In this document: piece by piece, positions 1 to 5,549 of the stretch
How positions within the stretch are numbered: the stretch's first letter is position 1
How the letters are laid out: each line of letters opens with the position of its first letter
DNA from: JBPCQA01 sp050998615
GTDB taxonomy: Bacteria > Actinomycetota > Actinomycetes > Propionibacteriales > Nocardioidaceae
Direction: 5' to 3'
Assembly (NCBI GenBank): GCA_050998615.1
Contig: JBPCQA010000018.1
Location: 1 to 9,696 of the forward strand
Length of the DNA: 9,696 bases
The notes under the pieces: model-generated
Told to the model about the DNA's origin: nothing
Seen by the model: only the letters and a program-made list of their open reading frames with translations
Databases searched by the model: none
Made by a program: the position numbers and the translations under genes

Positions 1-581
1 CCGGGCAGAACGCCGCCAACATCGCCCTGGGCATGGGCGCCGACGTCACCCTGCTGGACAACGACCTGGACAAGCTGCGGATGTCGTTCTGGCGCTACCA
101 CAACCGGGTGCACGGCCTGGCGTCCTCAGCGCTGGCGATCCGGCGGCAGGTGCTCGAGGCCGACCTGGTCATCGGTGCCGTGCTGATTCCGGGGGCGAAG
201 GCACCGAAGCTCGTGAGCAACGCGTTGGTCGCGGAGATGAAGCCGGGGTCGGTGCTGGTGGACATCGCGGTCGACCAGGGTGGCTGCTTCGAGGACACCC
301 GGGCGACCACGCACGCCGACCCGACGTACCGGGTGCACAACAGCGTTTTCTACTGCGTGGCCAACATGCCTGGTGCGGTGCCGCATACCTCCACCTACGC
401 CTTGACCAACGTCACGCTCCCGTACGCCGTCGCGCTGGCCGACAAGGGTTGGCAGCAGGCCCTGCGTGACGACCAGTCCCTCGCGCTTGGTCTCAACACC
501 TACGCCGGTGAGTTGACCTACGCGCCGGTGGCCACCGCACATAGCCTTGAGCACATCAGCCTTGGCGAGGTGCTGGCCTGA
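1..581 (+). CDS. ald: Alanine dehydrogenase, C-terminal part (5' end outside window)
   Basis: L-alanine dehydrogenase catalyses the NAD-dependent, reversible deamination of L-alanine to pyruvate and ammonia in the cytoplasm. The reading frame is open from the window edge; its first full codon is at position 3. It begins inside the NAD-binding glycine loop (GQNAAN, then GMGADVTLLD). If aligned to the ~371-residue M. tuberculosis Ald from memory, visible Asp19 in LLDND falls at the ribose-binding Asp198, and visible Asp91 in DIAVDQGG falls at the catalytic Asp270; the spacing of 72 agrees. The later family blocks NMPGAVPHTSTYAL and HSLEH near the C-terminus are also present. About 193 codons are visible, roughly the second half of the protein. 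The stop codon overlaps the start region of xerD by 4 nt. The family call is very secure; the start cannot be seen. Confidence 0.95.
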   Translation, partial: GQNAANIALGMGADVTLLDNDLDKLRMSFWRYHNRVHGLASSALAIRRQVLEADLVIGAVLIPGAKAPKLVSNALVAEMKPGSVLVDIAVDQGGCFEDTRATTHADPTYRVHNSVFYCVANMPGAVPHTSTYALTNVTLPYAVALADKGWQQALRDDQSLALGLNTYAGELTYAPVATAHSLEHISLGEVLA

Positions 582-1510
582 GCCAGGCCGACCTGGTCCG
601 CGCGGTCCACACCTACCTCGATCACCTCAACGTCGAGCGCGGTCTGGCGCCGAACACGCTGTCGTCGTACCGGCGGGATTTGCGGCGGTACGTCGACTTC
701 CTCGGGGGCCGCGGCATCACCGACGTCACGTCGGTTTCGGGGGCCGACGTCACCGAGTTCTTGATGCTGCTGCGCGAGGGTGACTCCGCACACGGGCGGC
801 CTCTAAGCGCGGCCAGCGCAGGTCGGACCGTGGTCGCCGTCCGCGGCTTTCACCGGTTCGTGGTGAGAGAAGGTCTTCGCGTAGATGACCCGGCCGCGAG
901 GGTCAAACCGCCTTCGGCGGCCAAGCGGTTGCCGAAGGCGTTACCGCTAACAGATGTCGAGGCGATCATCGACGCCGCGGGCTCGGCCGCGACCAGCCTG
1001 GCGATGCGCGACAAGGCGTTGGTGGAGTTCTTGTACGGCAGTGGCGCCCGGATTTCGGAGGCGGTCGGGCTCGACTTGGACGACCTGGACCTCGACGAAG
1101 GCGTCGTCAGGCTCGTCGGCAAGGGCAGCAAGGAGCGCATGGTTCCGCTGGGCTCGTACGCGGTCGAGTCACTGAATCACTACCTGGTGCGTTCGCGGCC
1201 AGGGCTGATCGCTTCGGGCGCCGGACGATCGGCCGTGTTCCTCAACGCCCGTGGTGGCCGGCTTTCGAGGCAGTCGGCGTGGACCGTGCTAGCCAAGGCC
1301 GCCGAGCGGGCCGGGGTCACCACCGTGGTGTCTCCGCACACGCTGCGACATTCCTTTGCCACCCATTTGTTGGACGGCGGCGCCGACGTGCGCGTCGTAC
1401 AGGAACTGCTCGGCCATGCCTCGGTGACCACCACCCAGATCTACACGCTGGTGACCGTGGAGAGGCTGCGTGAGGTCTACGCGACGGCACATCCGCGGGC
1501 CCTCGGCTAG
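578..1510 (+). CDS. xerD: Site-specific tyrosine recombinase XerD, CTG start proposed
   Basis: XerD acts with XerC at the dif site near the replication terminus to resolve chromosome dimers. The proposed 310-residue protein has an N-terminal SAM-like core-binding domain (YLDHLNVERGL, NTLSSYRRDL) and a C-terminal catalytic domain. Counting from the CTG at 578, the catalytic residues are Arg158 (GARISE), Lys182 (GKGSKE), His254 and Arg257 (HTLRH), His280 (LLGHAS) and the nucleophile Tyr289 (QIYT). Each lies 10 residues beyond the E. coli XerD position, so the set is complete. Start choice: the frame is closed by TGA at 548-550 and has no ATG, GTG or TTG before the TTG at 680, which would delete 34 conserved residues. 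CTG 578 has a GAGG Shine-Dalgarno match at 567-570 with 7 nt spacing, and it forms CTGA with the ald stop, the usual overlap arrangement. The gene sits in a housekeeping context, so it is not a phage integrase. The CTG start is inferred. Confidence 0.93.
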   Translation: MSQADLVRAVHTYLDHLNVERGLAPNTLSSYRRDLRRYVDFLGGRGITDVTSVSGADVTEFLMLLREGDSAHGRPLSAASAGRTVVAVRGFHRFVVREGLRVDDPAARVKPPSAAKRLPKALPLTDVEAIIDAAGSAATSLAMRDKALVEFLYGSGARISEAVGLDLDDLDLDEGVVRLVGKGSKERMVPLGSYAVESLNHYLVRSRPGLIASGAGRSAVFLNARGGRLSRQSAWTVLAKAAERAGVTTVVSPHTLRHSFATHLLDGGADVRVVQELLGHASVTTTQIYTLVTVERLREVYATAHPRALG

Positions 1511-1514
1511 TCGT

Positions 1515-1582
1515 GCGAAGGATAGGGACCTTCGCGTTGTGGCTGAAGGTCAGCCGCCTTTCACCCGAGACGCCTTCAGCCA
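1515..1582 (+). terminator. Hairpin cluster after xerD, possible terminator
   Basis: Just after the xerD stop there is a perfect 7-bp stem, GCGAAGG (1515-1521) with CCTTCGC (1529-1535), around a 7-nt loop. Next is GGCTGAAGG (1541-1549), which can pair either locally with TCAGCC (1550-1555; 6 bp, 3-nt loop) or with CCTTCAGCC (1573-1581; 9 bp, extended to 10 by T1540-A1582). The last two pairings exclude each other. No run of T follows, so this would be an actinobacterial type of terminator without a U-tract, or a processing or attenuation structure. The pairing is seen directly; the function is inferred. Confidence 0.45.
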
Positions 1583-1640
1583 TAACGGGAGAGGAAGACG
1601 CAGGCGGTCGCCCGGGCCGGCAAACGCCGAATCAACAGCA

Positions 1641-1671
1641 TTGTCCCCAGGCTGGGGGAGGCTTGTGCACA
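1641..1671 (+). promoter_or_regulatory. Two DnaA-box-like 9-mers and two palindromes upstream of the parA-like gene
   Basis: TTGTCCCCA (1641-1649) and TTGTGCACA (1663-1671) each differ at one position from the actinobacterial DnaA box TTGTCCACA. They lie on the same strand, 22 bp apart, which is about two helical turns. The same stretch holds the inverted repeat CCCCAG-G-CTGGGG (1645-1657) and the 8-bp palindrome TGTGCACA (1664-1671). The matches are read directly; binding by DnaA or a repressor is a guess. No parS-like TGTTTCACGTGAAACA sequence is present here. Confidence 0.25.
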
Positions 1672-1707
1672 CCAGGCGCGGGCGCATGCACAGATTTGCC
1701 GCGGAGC

Positions 1708-1737
1708 TTGTTTCCCGGTTCTCCGAACGCTTAGAGT
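1708..1737 (+). promoter_or_regulatory. Candidate promoter for the parA-like/scpAB operon
   Basis: A -35-like TTGTTT (1708-1713) and a -10-like TAGAGT (1732-1737) are separated by 18 bp. They predict a start near 1744 and a leader of about 45 nt before the GTG at 1789. A small GTTC-TCC-GAAC inverted repeat (1718-1728) lies inside the spacer, where a regulator could act. This is a pattern match only. It is the best placed candidate in the 278-bp gap between xerD and the five-gene operon. Confidence 0.4.
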
Positions 1738-1788
1738 CGCGGCGCGGTGATATGCCGATCTGTAGACAAAGCCATGAAAGGGTGAGAC

Positions 1789-2739
1789 GTGAGCGAGCCG
1801 ACCTTCGAACCGCCCCCCAAAGTCAACGTCACCGCCGCGACGCATGGCAGCGCAGATCCCGGCACGTCGGCGACGCAACCGCTGCAGCTTCACGAGCTGG
1901 TGCTTGGGCCGACCGGCCGCCCGATACCCGACCTCCCGACGCCGACCGCGATGAGCGCGAATGGGACCGCCACCGTGATCACGATGTGCAACCAAAAGGG
2001 CGGCGTCGGAAAGACGACAACGGCGATCAACCTGGGCGCAGCGCTGGCCGAGCTCGGTCGCACGGTGCTCCTTGTCGACTTCGATCCGCAGGCCTCGCTG
2101 ACGGTCGGGATGGGCCTGAACCCCAACGAGATGGACCCGACGATCTACCACCTGATGATGGAGCACCACGTCCCGATCGATGACGTGATAGTCGAGACGT
2201 CGGTTGCCGGAGTGGACCTGGTTCCTTCCAACATCGACTTCGCCGGCGCTGAAATGCAGCTCATCAACGAGGTGGCTCGCGAACAGGTGCTGGCGCGCGC
2301 AATCGCGCCGGTACTGAATCGCTACGACGTAATCTTGATCGACTGCCAGCCAGCCCTGGGGCTTCTGACGGTCAATGCCTTGGCTGCTTCGGACGGCGTC
2401 ATCGTGCCGCTGGAGTGCGAGTACTTCGCGCTGCGGGGAGTCGCGCTATTGAAGGGCACGATCGACAAGGTACAAGACCGGCTCAACCCAAAGCTGAAGA
2501 TCGTCGGGCTGCTCGGCACCATGTACGACGGTCGCACGCTGCACAGCCGGGAGGTGCTCCAGACGTTGGTAGACGGTTGGGGCGATGCCGTCTTTCACAC
2601 GGTGATCAGACGTACCGTGAAGTTCTCGGAGGCCACCGTGGCGGGTGAGCCGCTCACCGCCTACGCCACCACGTCTGCGGGTGCGGACGCTTACCGACAG
2701 CTCGCGAAGGAGGTGCTCGCCAGGTGTCACGACGCGTGA
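1789..2739 (+). CDS. ParA/MinD-family ATPase encoded next to scpA (PldP-like)
   Basis: This is a 316-residue ParA-type ATPase. Such proteins dimerise on ATP, bind DNA non-specifically and position cargo on the nucleoid. Visible motifs are the deviant Walker A KGGVGKTT (Lys70 to Thr77, with both signature Lys70 and Lys75), Walker A' VDFDPQAS (Asp97, Asp99) and Walker B ILIDCQP (Asp185). The ATPase core begins near residue 61. It is preceded by a low-complexity tail carrying a conserved-looking LGPTGRPIPDLP segment (about residues 44-55). The GTG start has an AAAGGG Shine-Dalgarno match at 1777-1782. Orthologues at this locus, upstream of scpA, include C. glutamicum PldP and M. tuberculosis Rv1708 (from memory). 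It is distinct from the oriC-linked parA of parAB, and no ParB follows. The gene overlaps the small RHH gene by 16 nt. The ATPase call is secure. A role in division or segregation comes from family and neighbours. Confidence 0.93.
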   Translation: MSEPTFEPPPKVNVTAATHGSADPGTSATQPLQLHELVLGPTGRPIPDLPTPTAMSANGTATVITMCNQKGGVGKTTTAINLGAALAELGRTVLLVDFDPQASLTVGMGLNPNEMDPTIYHLMMEHHVPIDDVIVETSVAGVDLVPSNIDFAGAEMQLINEVAREQVLARAIAPVLNRYDVILIDCQPALGLLTVNALAASDGVIVPLECEYFALRGVALLKGTIDKVQDRLNPKLKIVGLLGTMYDGRTLHSREVLQTLVDGWGDAVFHTVIRRTVKFSEATVAGEPLTAYATTSAGADAYRQLAKEVLARCHDA

Positions 2740-3128
2740 GCCTGCCCGGTGCCGACGAGTTGTTCGGGGCTAATCAGGATTTGCCGCGCCAGGACCCTTC
2801 ACGCCAGGACCCTTTACGCCAGGATTCCTCACGCCAGGACGCGTCGGCGCGCGAAGCGCCGGACGAAACAGGGTCGCAATCGCGGCGCCGCGGCGACGAA
2901 CCAAGTCGAAAACCCAGTGGCCGCGTCCGCCACGACGAGAAGATCACCGTCTACGTCACCGGCGACGAGCTCTTGGATCTGGAATACATCAGGCTGATGT
3001 TGCGCCGCGAACACGGGCTGGCTGTCGACCGCGGCCGGCTGGTTCGCGAGGCAATCCACCAGGCCATCGAAGACGTTGCGACGCACGGGTCCAACAGCGC
3101 GTTGCTGCGACGATTGCGCGAGCCGTGA
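2724..3128 (+). CDS. Small predicted ribbon-helix-helix protein between ParA-like ATPase and ScpA
   Basis: This 134-residue protein has no function I can name. Residues 1-70 look disordered and highly charged. They include four 5-residue repeats, RQDPS-RQDPL-RQDSS-RQDAS (residues 22-41), and a basic patch around SRRRG. Residues 71-118 read like a ribbon-helix-helix (Arc/CopG-type) fold: a short strand KITVYVT, a helix starting GDELLDLEYIR, a turn at HGLAVDRG, and a second helix LVREAIHQAIEDV. A short tail ending LLRRLREP follows. The GTG start at 2724 lies within the end of the ParA-like gene, with a strong AAGGAGG at 2707-2713. The stop overlaps the scpA start as GTGA. Similar uncharacterised proteins at this place in other actinomycetes are recalled, not checked. 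By analogy with plasmid ParF/ParG pairs, it could be the DNA-binding partner of the ATPase. RHH is inferred from pattern only. Confidence 0.85.
   Translation: MSRRVSLPGADELFGANQDLPRQDPSRQDPLRQDSSRQDASAREAPDETGSQSRRRGDEPSRKPSGRVRHDEKITVYVTGDELLDLEYIRLMLRREHGLAVDRGRLVREAIHQAIEDVATHGSNSALLRRLREP
2787..2846 (+). repeat. Four tandem 15-bp units inside the RHH gene
   Basis: Four consecutive 15-nt units start with CGCCAGGA (2787, 2802, 2817, 2832). The first two differ at a single base (CGCCAGGACCCTTCA and CGCCAGGACCCTTTA); the others have diverged further. The unit length is a multiple of three, so copy-number change would keep the frame and only lengthen or shorten the disordered RQDxS tail. This suggests recent slippage-type duplication. 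Confidence 0.85.
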
Positions 3129-4057
3129 GCCGGAGTGTGGACAACGTCGAGCCCGCCCAGCCCGTCGAGGCGGCCAGCGGTTTCGCCGTACACCTGACCA
3201 ACTTCGAGGGCCCGTTCGACCTGCTCTTGCAGCTGATCACTCGGCACAAGCTCGACATCACCGAGGTCGCGTTGTCCACCGTGACCGACGACTTCATCGA
3301 GCACATGAAGGCGCTCGACAACGACGCCGAGCTGGAGCAGACGACAGCGTTCCTGGTCGTCGCGGCAACGTTGCTGGACTTGAAGGTGGTGCGACTGTTG
3401 CCGTCCGCCGAGATCGAGGACGAAGAGGATCTCGCGCTGCTCGAGGCCAGGGACTTGCTGTTCGCACGCCTCATGCAATATCGGGCGTTCAAGCAGGTCG
3501 CGGCGATCATCGAGCAGCGGATGACACGGGAGTCGCGGCGGGTCCCACGAACCGCCGGACTCGACGAGCGGTTCGCCGGCTTGCTGCCGGACGTTCTGAT
3601 CACCCTGGGTCTCGCCGAGTTCGCCGCGTTGGCCGAGGCGGCCTTGACGCCTAAGCACCCACCGGCTTTCGAGCTCGCCCACTTGCACGCGCCGCAGGTG
3701 AGCGTGCGCGAGCAGGCGGCGACGATCGTGGAGCGGCTGCGCCGGATCGGCACTACGACATTCCGGCACCTCATCCATGACTCCCCCGACACCTTGACCA
3801 CGGTGGCGCGCTTCCTGGCGTTGCTCGAGCTCTTCCGCGAGGGTGTGGTGGCGTTCGAGCAGGTCATCCCGCTGGGCGAGCTCAACATTCGTTGGACCGG
3901 CACCTACGACGAGGACATCGAAGTGCGAGACGAGTACGACGAGTTAGCGCCGCCCGAGGAGCCGCCGGCAGATTCCGTCACGGACGCCGACCTGGCCAGG
4001 ATTGGCCAGGTCGGTCGAGAGCGCCGGTTACGTCGCCGGGCTGGAGCAGTCGAGTGA
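3125..4057 (+). CDS. scpA: Segregation and condensation protein A (kleisin)
   Basis: ScpA is the kleisin subunit that bridges the SMC dimer heads and, with ScpB, forms the condensin that compacts and segregates the nucleoid. The 310-residue protein shows the N-terminal family signature FAVHLTNFEGPFDLLLQLI (about residues 20-38). HKLDITEVAL, the FLVVAATLLDLKVVRLLP helix (76-93) and an acidic linker IEDEEDL follow. The C-terminal winged-helix part that contacts the SMC cap is at about 190-265 (VSVREQAATIVERLR through RFLALLELFREGVV). The length is slightly above the usual ~250 because of an acidic then basic C-terminal tail. The GTG at 3125 overlaps the previous stop as GTGA, indicating translational coupling. 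The stop overlaps scpB the same way, so the two partners are probably made in step. Confidence 0.96.
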   Translation: MSRSVDNVEPAQPVEAASGFAVHLTNFEGPFDLLLQLITRHKLDITEVALSTVTDDFIEHMKALDNDAELEQTTAFLVVAATLLDLKVVRLLPSAEIEDEEDLALLEARDLLFARLMQYRAFKQVAAIIEQRMTRESRRVPRTAGLDERFAGLLPDVLITLGLAEFAALAEAALTPKHPPAFELAHLHAPQVSVREQAATIVERLRRIGTTTFRHLIHDSPDTLTTVARFLALLELFREGVVAFEQVIPLGELNIRWTGTYDEDIEVRDEYDELAPPEEPPADSVTDADLARIGQVGRERRLRRRAGAVE

Positions 4058-4635
4058 GCGACCATGATCTTGGGCCGGCGCTGGAGGCCGTCTTGATGAT
4101 CGCCGACCAGCCTCTGGATGCCTTGGTGTTGGCTCAGGCGGTCGGCGCCCCGCCGGGCGACGTCAATGCGGCTTTGGCCGGGCTGTCCGCAGACTACACC
4201 GAGCAGGGACGGGGGTTCGATCTGCGCGAGATAGCCGGCGGCTGGCGCTTCTACACCCGCGAGGAGTACGCCGAGGTCGTGGAGGCGTTCGTCGTCGACG
4301 CTCAGCAGGCTCGGTTGACCCAAGCCGCCTTGGAGACGCTGGCGGTGGTGGCCTACCGCCAGCCTGTGAGCCGAGCCCGGGTCTCGGCCATCCGTGGTGT
4401 GAACGTCGACTCGGTGATCCGGACCCTCGTCGCCCGAGGCCTGATCGAGGAGTGTGGCGCGGACGCCGAGACCGGCGCCCACCTTTACTGCACGTCGACG
4501 TACTTCCTTGAGCGGATGGGCCTGCGCAGCTTAGACGATCTGCCCGAGATCGCGCCGTTCCTGCCCGAGATGGCCGACATCGCCGGCGAGTTCGACCTCG
4601 CCGACTCACAAGGCGACCCGCAGAGTGAGTCGTGA
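4054..4635 (+). CDS. scpB: Segregation and condensation protein B
   Basis: ScpB is the dimeric winged-helix partner that binds the middle of the ScpA kleisin in the SMC-ScpAB complex. The predicted 193-residue protein contains two winged-helix domains. The first spans about residues 5-80 (LEAVLMIADQPL through GGWRFYTREEY). The second spans about 85-155 and carries the strongest signature, LTQAALETLAVVAYRQP followed by RGVNVDSVIRTL and RGLIEE. The C-terminus is short and acidic, ending SQGDPQSES. The start is the GTG at 4054, forming GTGA with the scpA stop. An earlier in-frame start at 3892 would only add antisense-like arginine-rich sequence over scpA, so it was rejected. The length agrees with the family. 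Confidence 0.96.
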   Translation: MSDHDLGPALEAVLMIADQPLDALVLAQAVGAPPGDVNAALAGLSADYTEQGRGFDLREIAGGWRFYTREEYAEVVEAFVVDAQQARLTQAALETLAVVAYRQPVSRARVSAIRGVNVDSVIRTLVARGLIEECGADAETGAHLYCTSTYFLERMGLRSLDDLPEIAPFLPEMADIAGEFDLADSQGDPQSES

Positions 4636-4641
4636 CCGTTG

Positions 4642-5397
4642 GTGAGCGCCGAGAAACCCATCACTAGCGACACGGGCGGCGTTCGGCTGCAAAAAGTGTT
4701 GGCTCAATCGGGGATCGCGAGTCGCCGCAAGTGTGAGACGTTGATGTCGCAGGGCCGGGTCGAGGTGAATGGCGTGGTGATCACCCGACTCGGCGCGCGG
4801 GTCGACCCCGAGCGCGCGGTTATCCGAGTGGATGGGAAGCGGTTGCCGGTGGCTGCGGCAAGTGTTTACCTGGTCGCCAACAAGCCTCGCGGCGTGGTCA
4901 GCAGCATGGCGGACGAGGAGCAACGTCGAGACCTACGCAGCCTGGTCGGCGATCGCCCGGAGCGACTCTTCCATGTCGGCCGGCTCGACACCGACACGGA
5001 GGGGTTGATCGTGCTGACGAACGACGGCGAGTTCGCCCACCGGCTCGCCCATCCGTCGTATGAGCTGCGGAAGACGTACGTCGCCCAGGTCAGTGGCGTC
5101 GTGTCAGCCGCGACCAGGCGCAGGCTGCTCGACGGAGTGACGCTGGATGACGGGCCGGTCACGGTCGACGCCGCCCGGGTGGTGATTAGCCACGCAGACA
5201 TGTCGATGGTCGAGGTGGTCATCCATGAGGGACGCAACCACATCGTGCGCCGGTTGCTGGCGCACGTCGGACACCCGGTGCTGCGGCTGTCGCGTACGGC
5301 GATCGGGCCGATTCGGCTGGGCACCCTGAAGCCCGGCGAAGTTCGCGAGTTGACCAGCGACGAGCTGGGGACGCTGCTCGATGCCTGCTGCATGTGA
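4642..5397 (+). CDS. rluB: 23S rRNA pseudouridine synthase, RluB/RsuA family
   Basis: This enzyme isomerises a specific uridine to pseudouridine in 23S rRNA during large-subunit assembly. The predicted 251-residue protein has an N-terminal S4 RNA-binding domain (about residues 14-65, VRLQKVLAQSGIASRRKCE, RVEVNG). The RsuA-type catalytic domain follows. The catalytic aspartate is Asp116 in the block GRLDTDTEGL, then LTNDGEFAHRL and the KTY motif in RKTYVAQV. The C-terminal block EGRNHIVRRLLAHVGHPVLRL is also typical. The start is ambiguous between TTG 4639 and GTG 4642, which are adjacent in frame; GTG was preferred as the commoner codon. The Shine-Dalgarno region is weak (GTGAG at 4625-4629), consistent with coupling to scpB, which ends 6 nt upstream. 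Placement directly after scpB matches other actinomycetes. RluB is favoured over RsuA or RluE from length and synteny. Confidence 0.93.
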   Translation: MSAEKPITSDTGGVRLQKVLAQSGIASRRKCETLMSQGRVEVNGVVITRLGARVDPERAVIRVDGKRLPVAAASVYLVANKPRGVVSSMADEEQRRDLRSLVGDRPERLFHVGRLDTDTEGLIVLTNDGEFAHRLAHPSYELRKTYVAQVSGVVSAATRRRLLDGVTLDDGPVTVDAARVVISHADMSMVEVVIHEGRNHIVRRLLAHVGHPVLRLSRTAIGPIRLGTLKPGEVRELTSDELGTLLDACCM

Positions 5398-5421
5398 GCT
5401 TCCTGCTGAATCGGTGAAGCT
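5397..5421 (+). terminator. Weak inverted repeat at the end of rluB
   Basis: AGCTTC (5397-5402) and GAAGCT (5416-5421) can form a 6-bp stem with a 13-nt loop beginning at the last base of the rluB stop codon. There is no T-rich tail and the loop is large. It could be a weak terminator or RNA-stability hairpin separating rluB from cmk, or chance. Confidence 0.2.
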
Positions 5422-5484
5422 GAGCGCGTAGGACGGGCTTCGACGCACCGGCTTGGGCTTGGCGAGAAGCAGCGATCCCACAAC

Positions 5485-5493
5485 GGGTACCCT
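5485..5493 (+). promoter_or_regulatory. Candidate -10 element upstream of cmk
   Basis: TACCCT (5488-5493) fits the actinobacterial TANNNT -10 form and is embedded in the 8-bp palindrome GGGTACCC (5485-5492). No good -35 lies at 16-19 bp; the nearest, TTGGCG (5459-5464), is 23 bp away. Transcription would begin near 5500, giving a ~50-nt leader to the ATG at 5550. The same start would make a message that begins almost on the GTG at 5502. Confidence 0.3.
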
Positions 5494-5549
5494 GAGCGAT
5501 CGTGACCCGGTCGCGCGGCGCGCGTGGGTCGGGAGCCGGGAGGTGGCGG

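Noticed and set aside
578..1510. XerD-like protein as a phage or island integrase using the tRNA
   Set aside because: Its length, motifs and housekeeping neighbours match XerD, and it lies more than 6 kb from the tRNA with conserved genes between.
1511..1788. A parS site next to the parA-like gene
   Set aside because: No sequence near TGTTTCACGTGAAACA was found in the gap, so a ParB-parS function is not supported here.
1470..2183. Plus-strand 237-codon frame spanning the xerD-parA gap and into the ATPase gene
   Set aside because: It is arginine-rich, overlaps two secure genes in another frame and has no motif. The gap is better explained as regulatory.
2951..3903. Long minus-strand open frames of about 275 and 304 codons opposite the RHH gene and scpA
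   Set aside because: They are antisense to well-supported genes, rich in Arg, Ser and Gln, and show no recognisable family motif. They arise from high GC at third codon positions.
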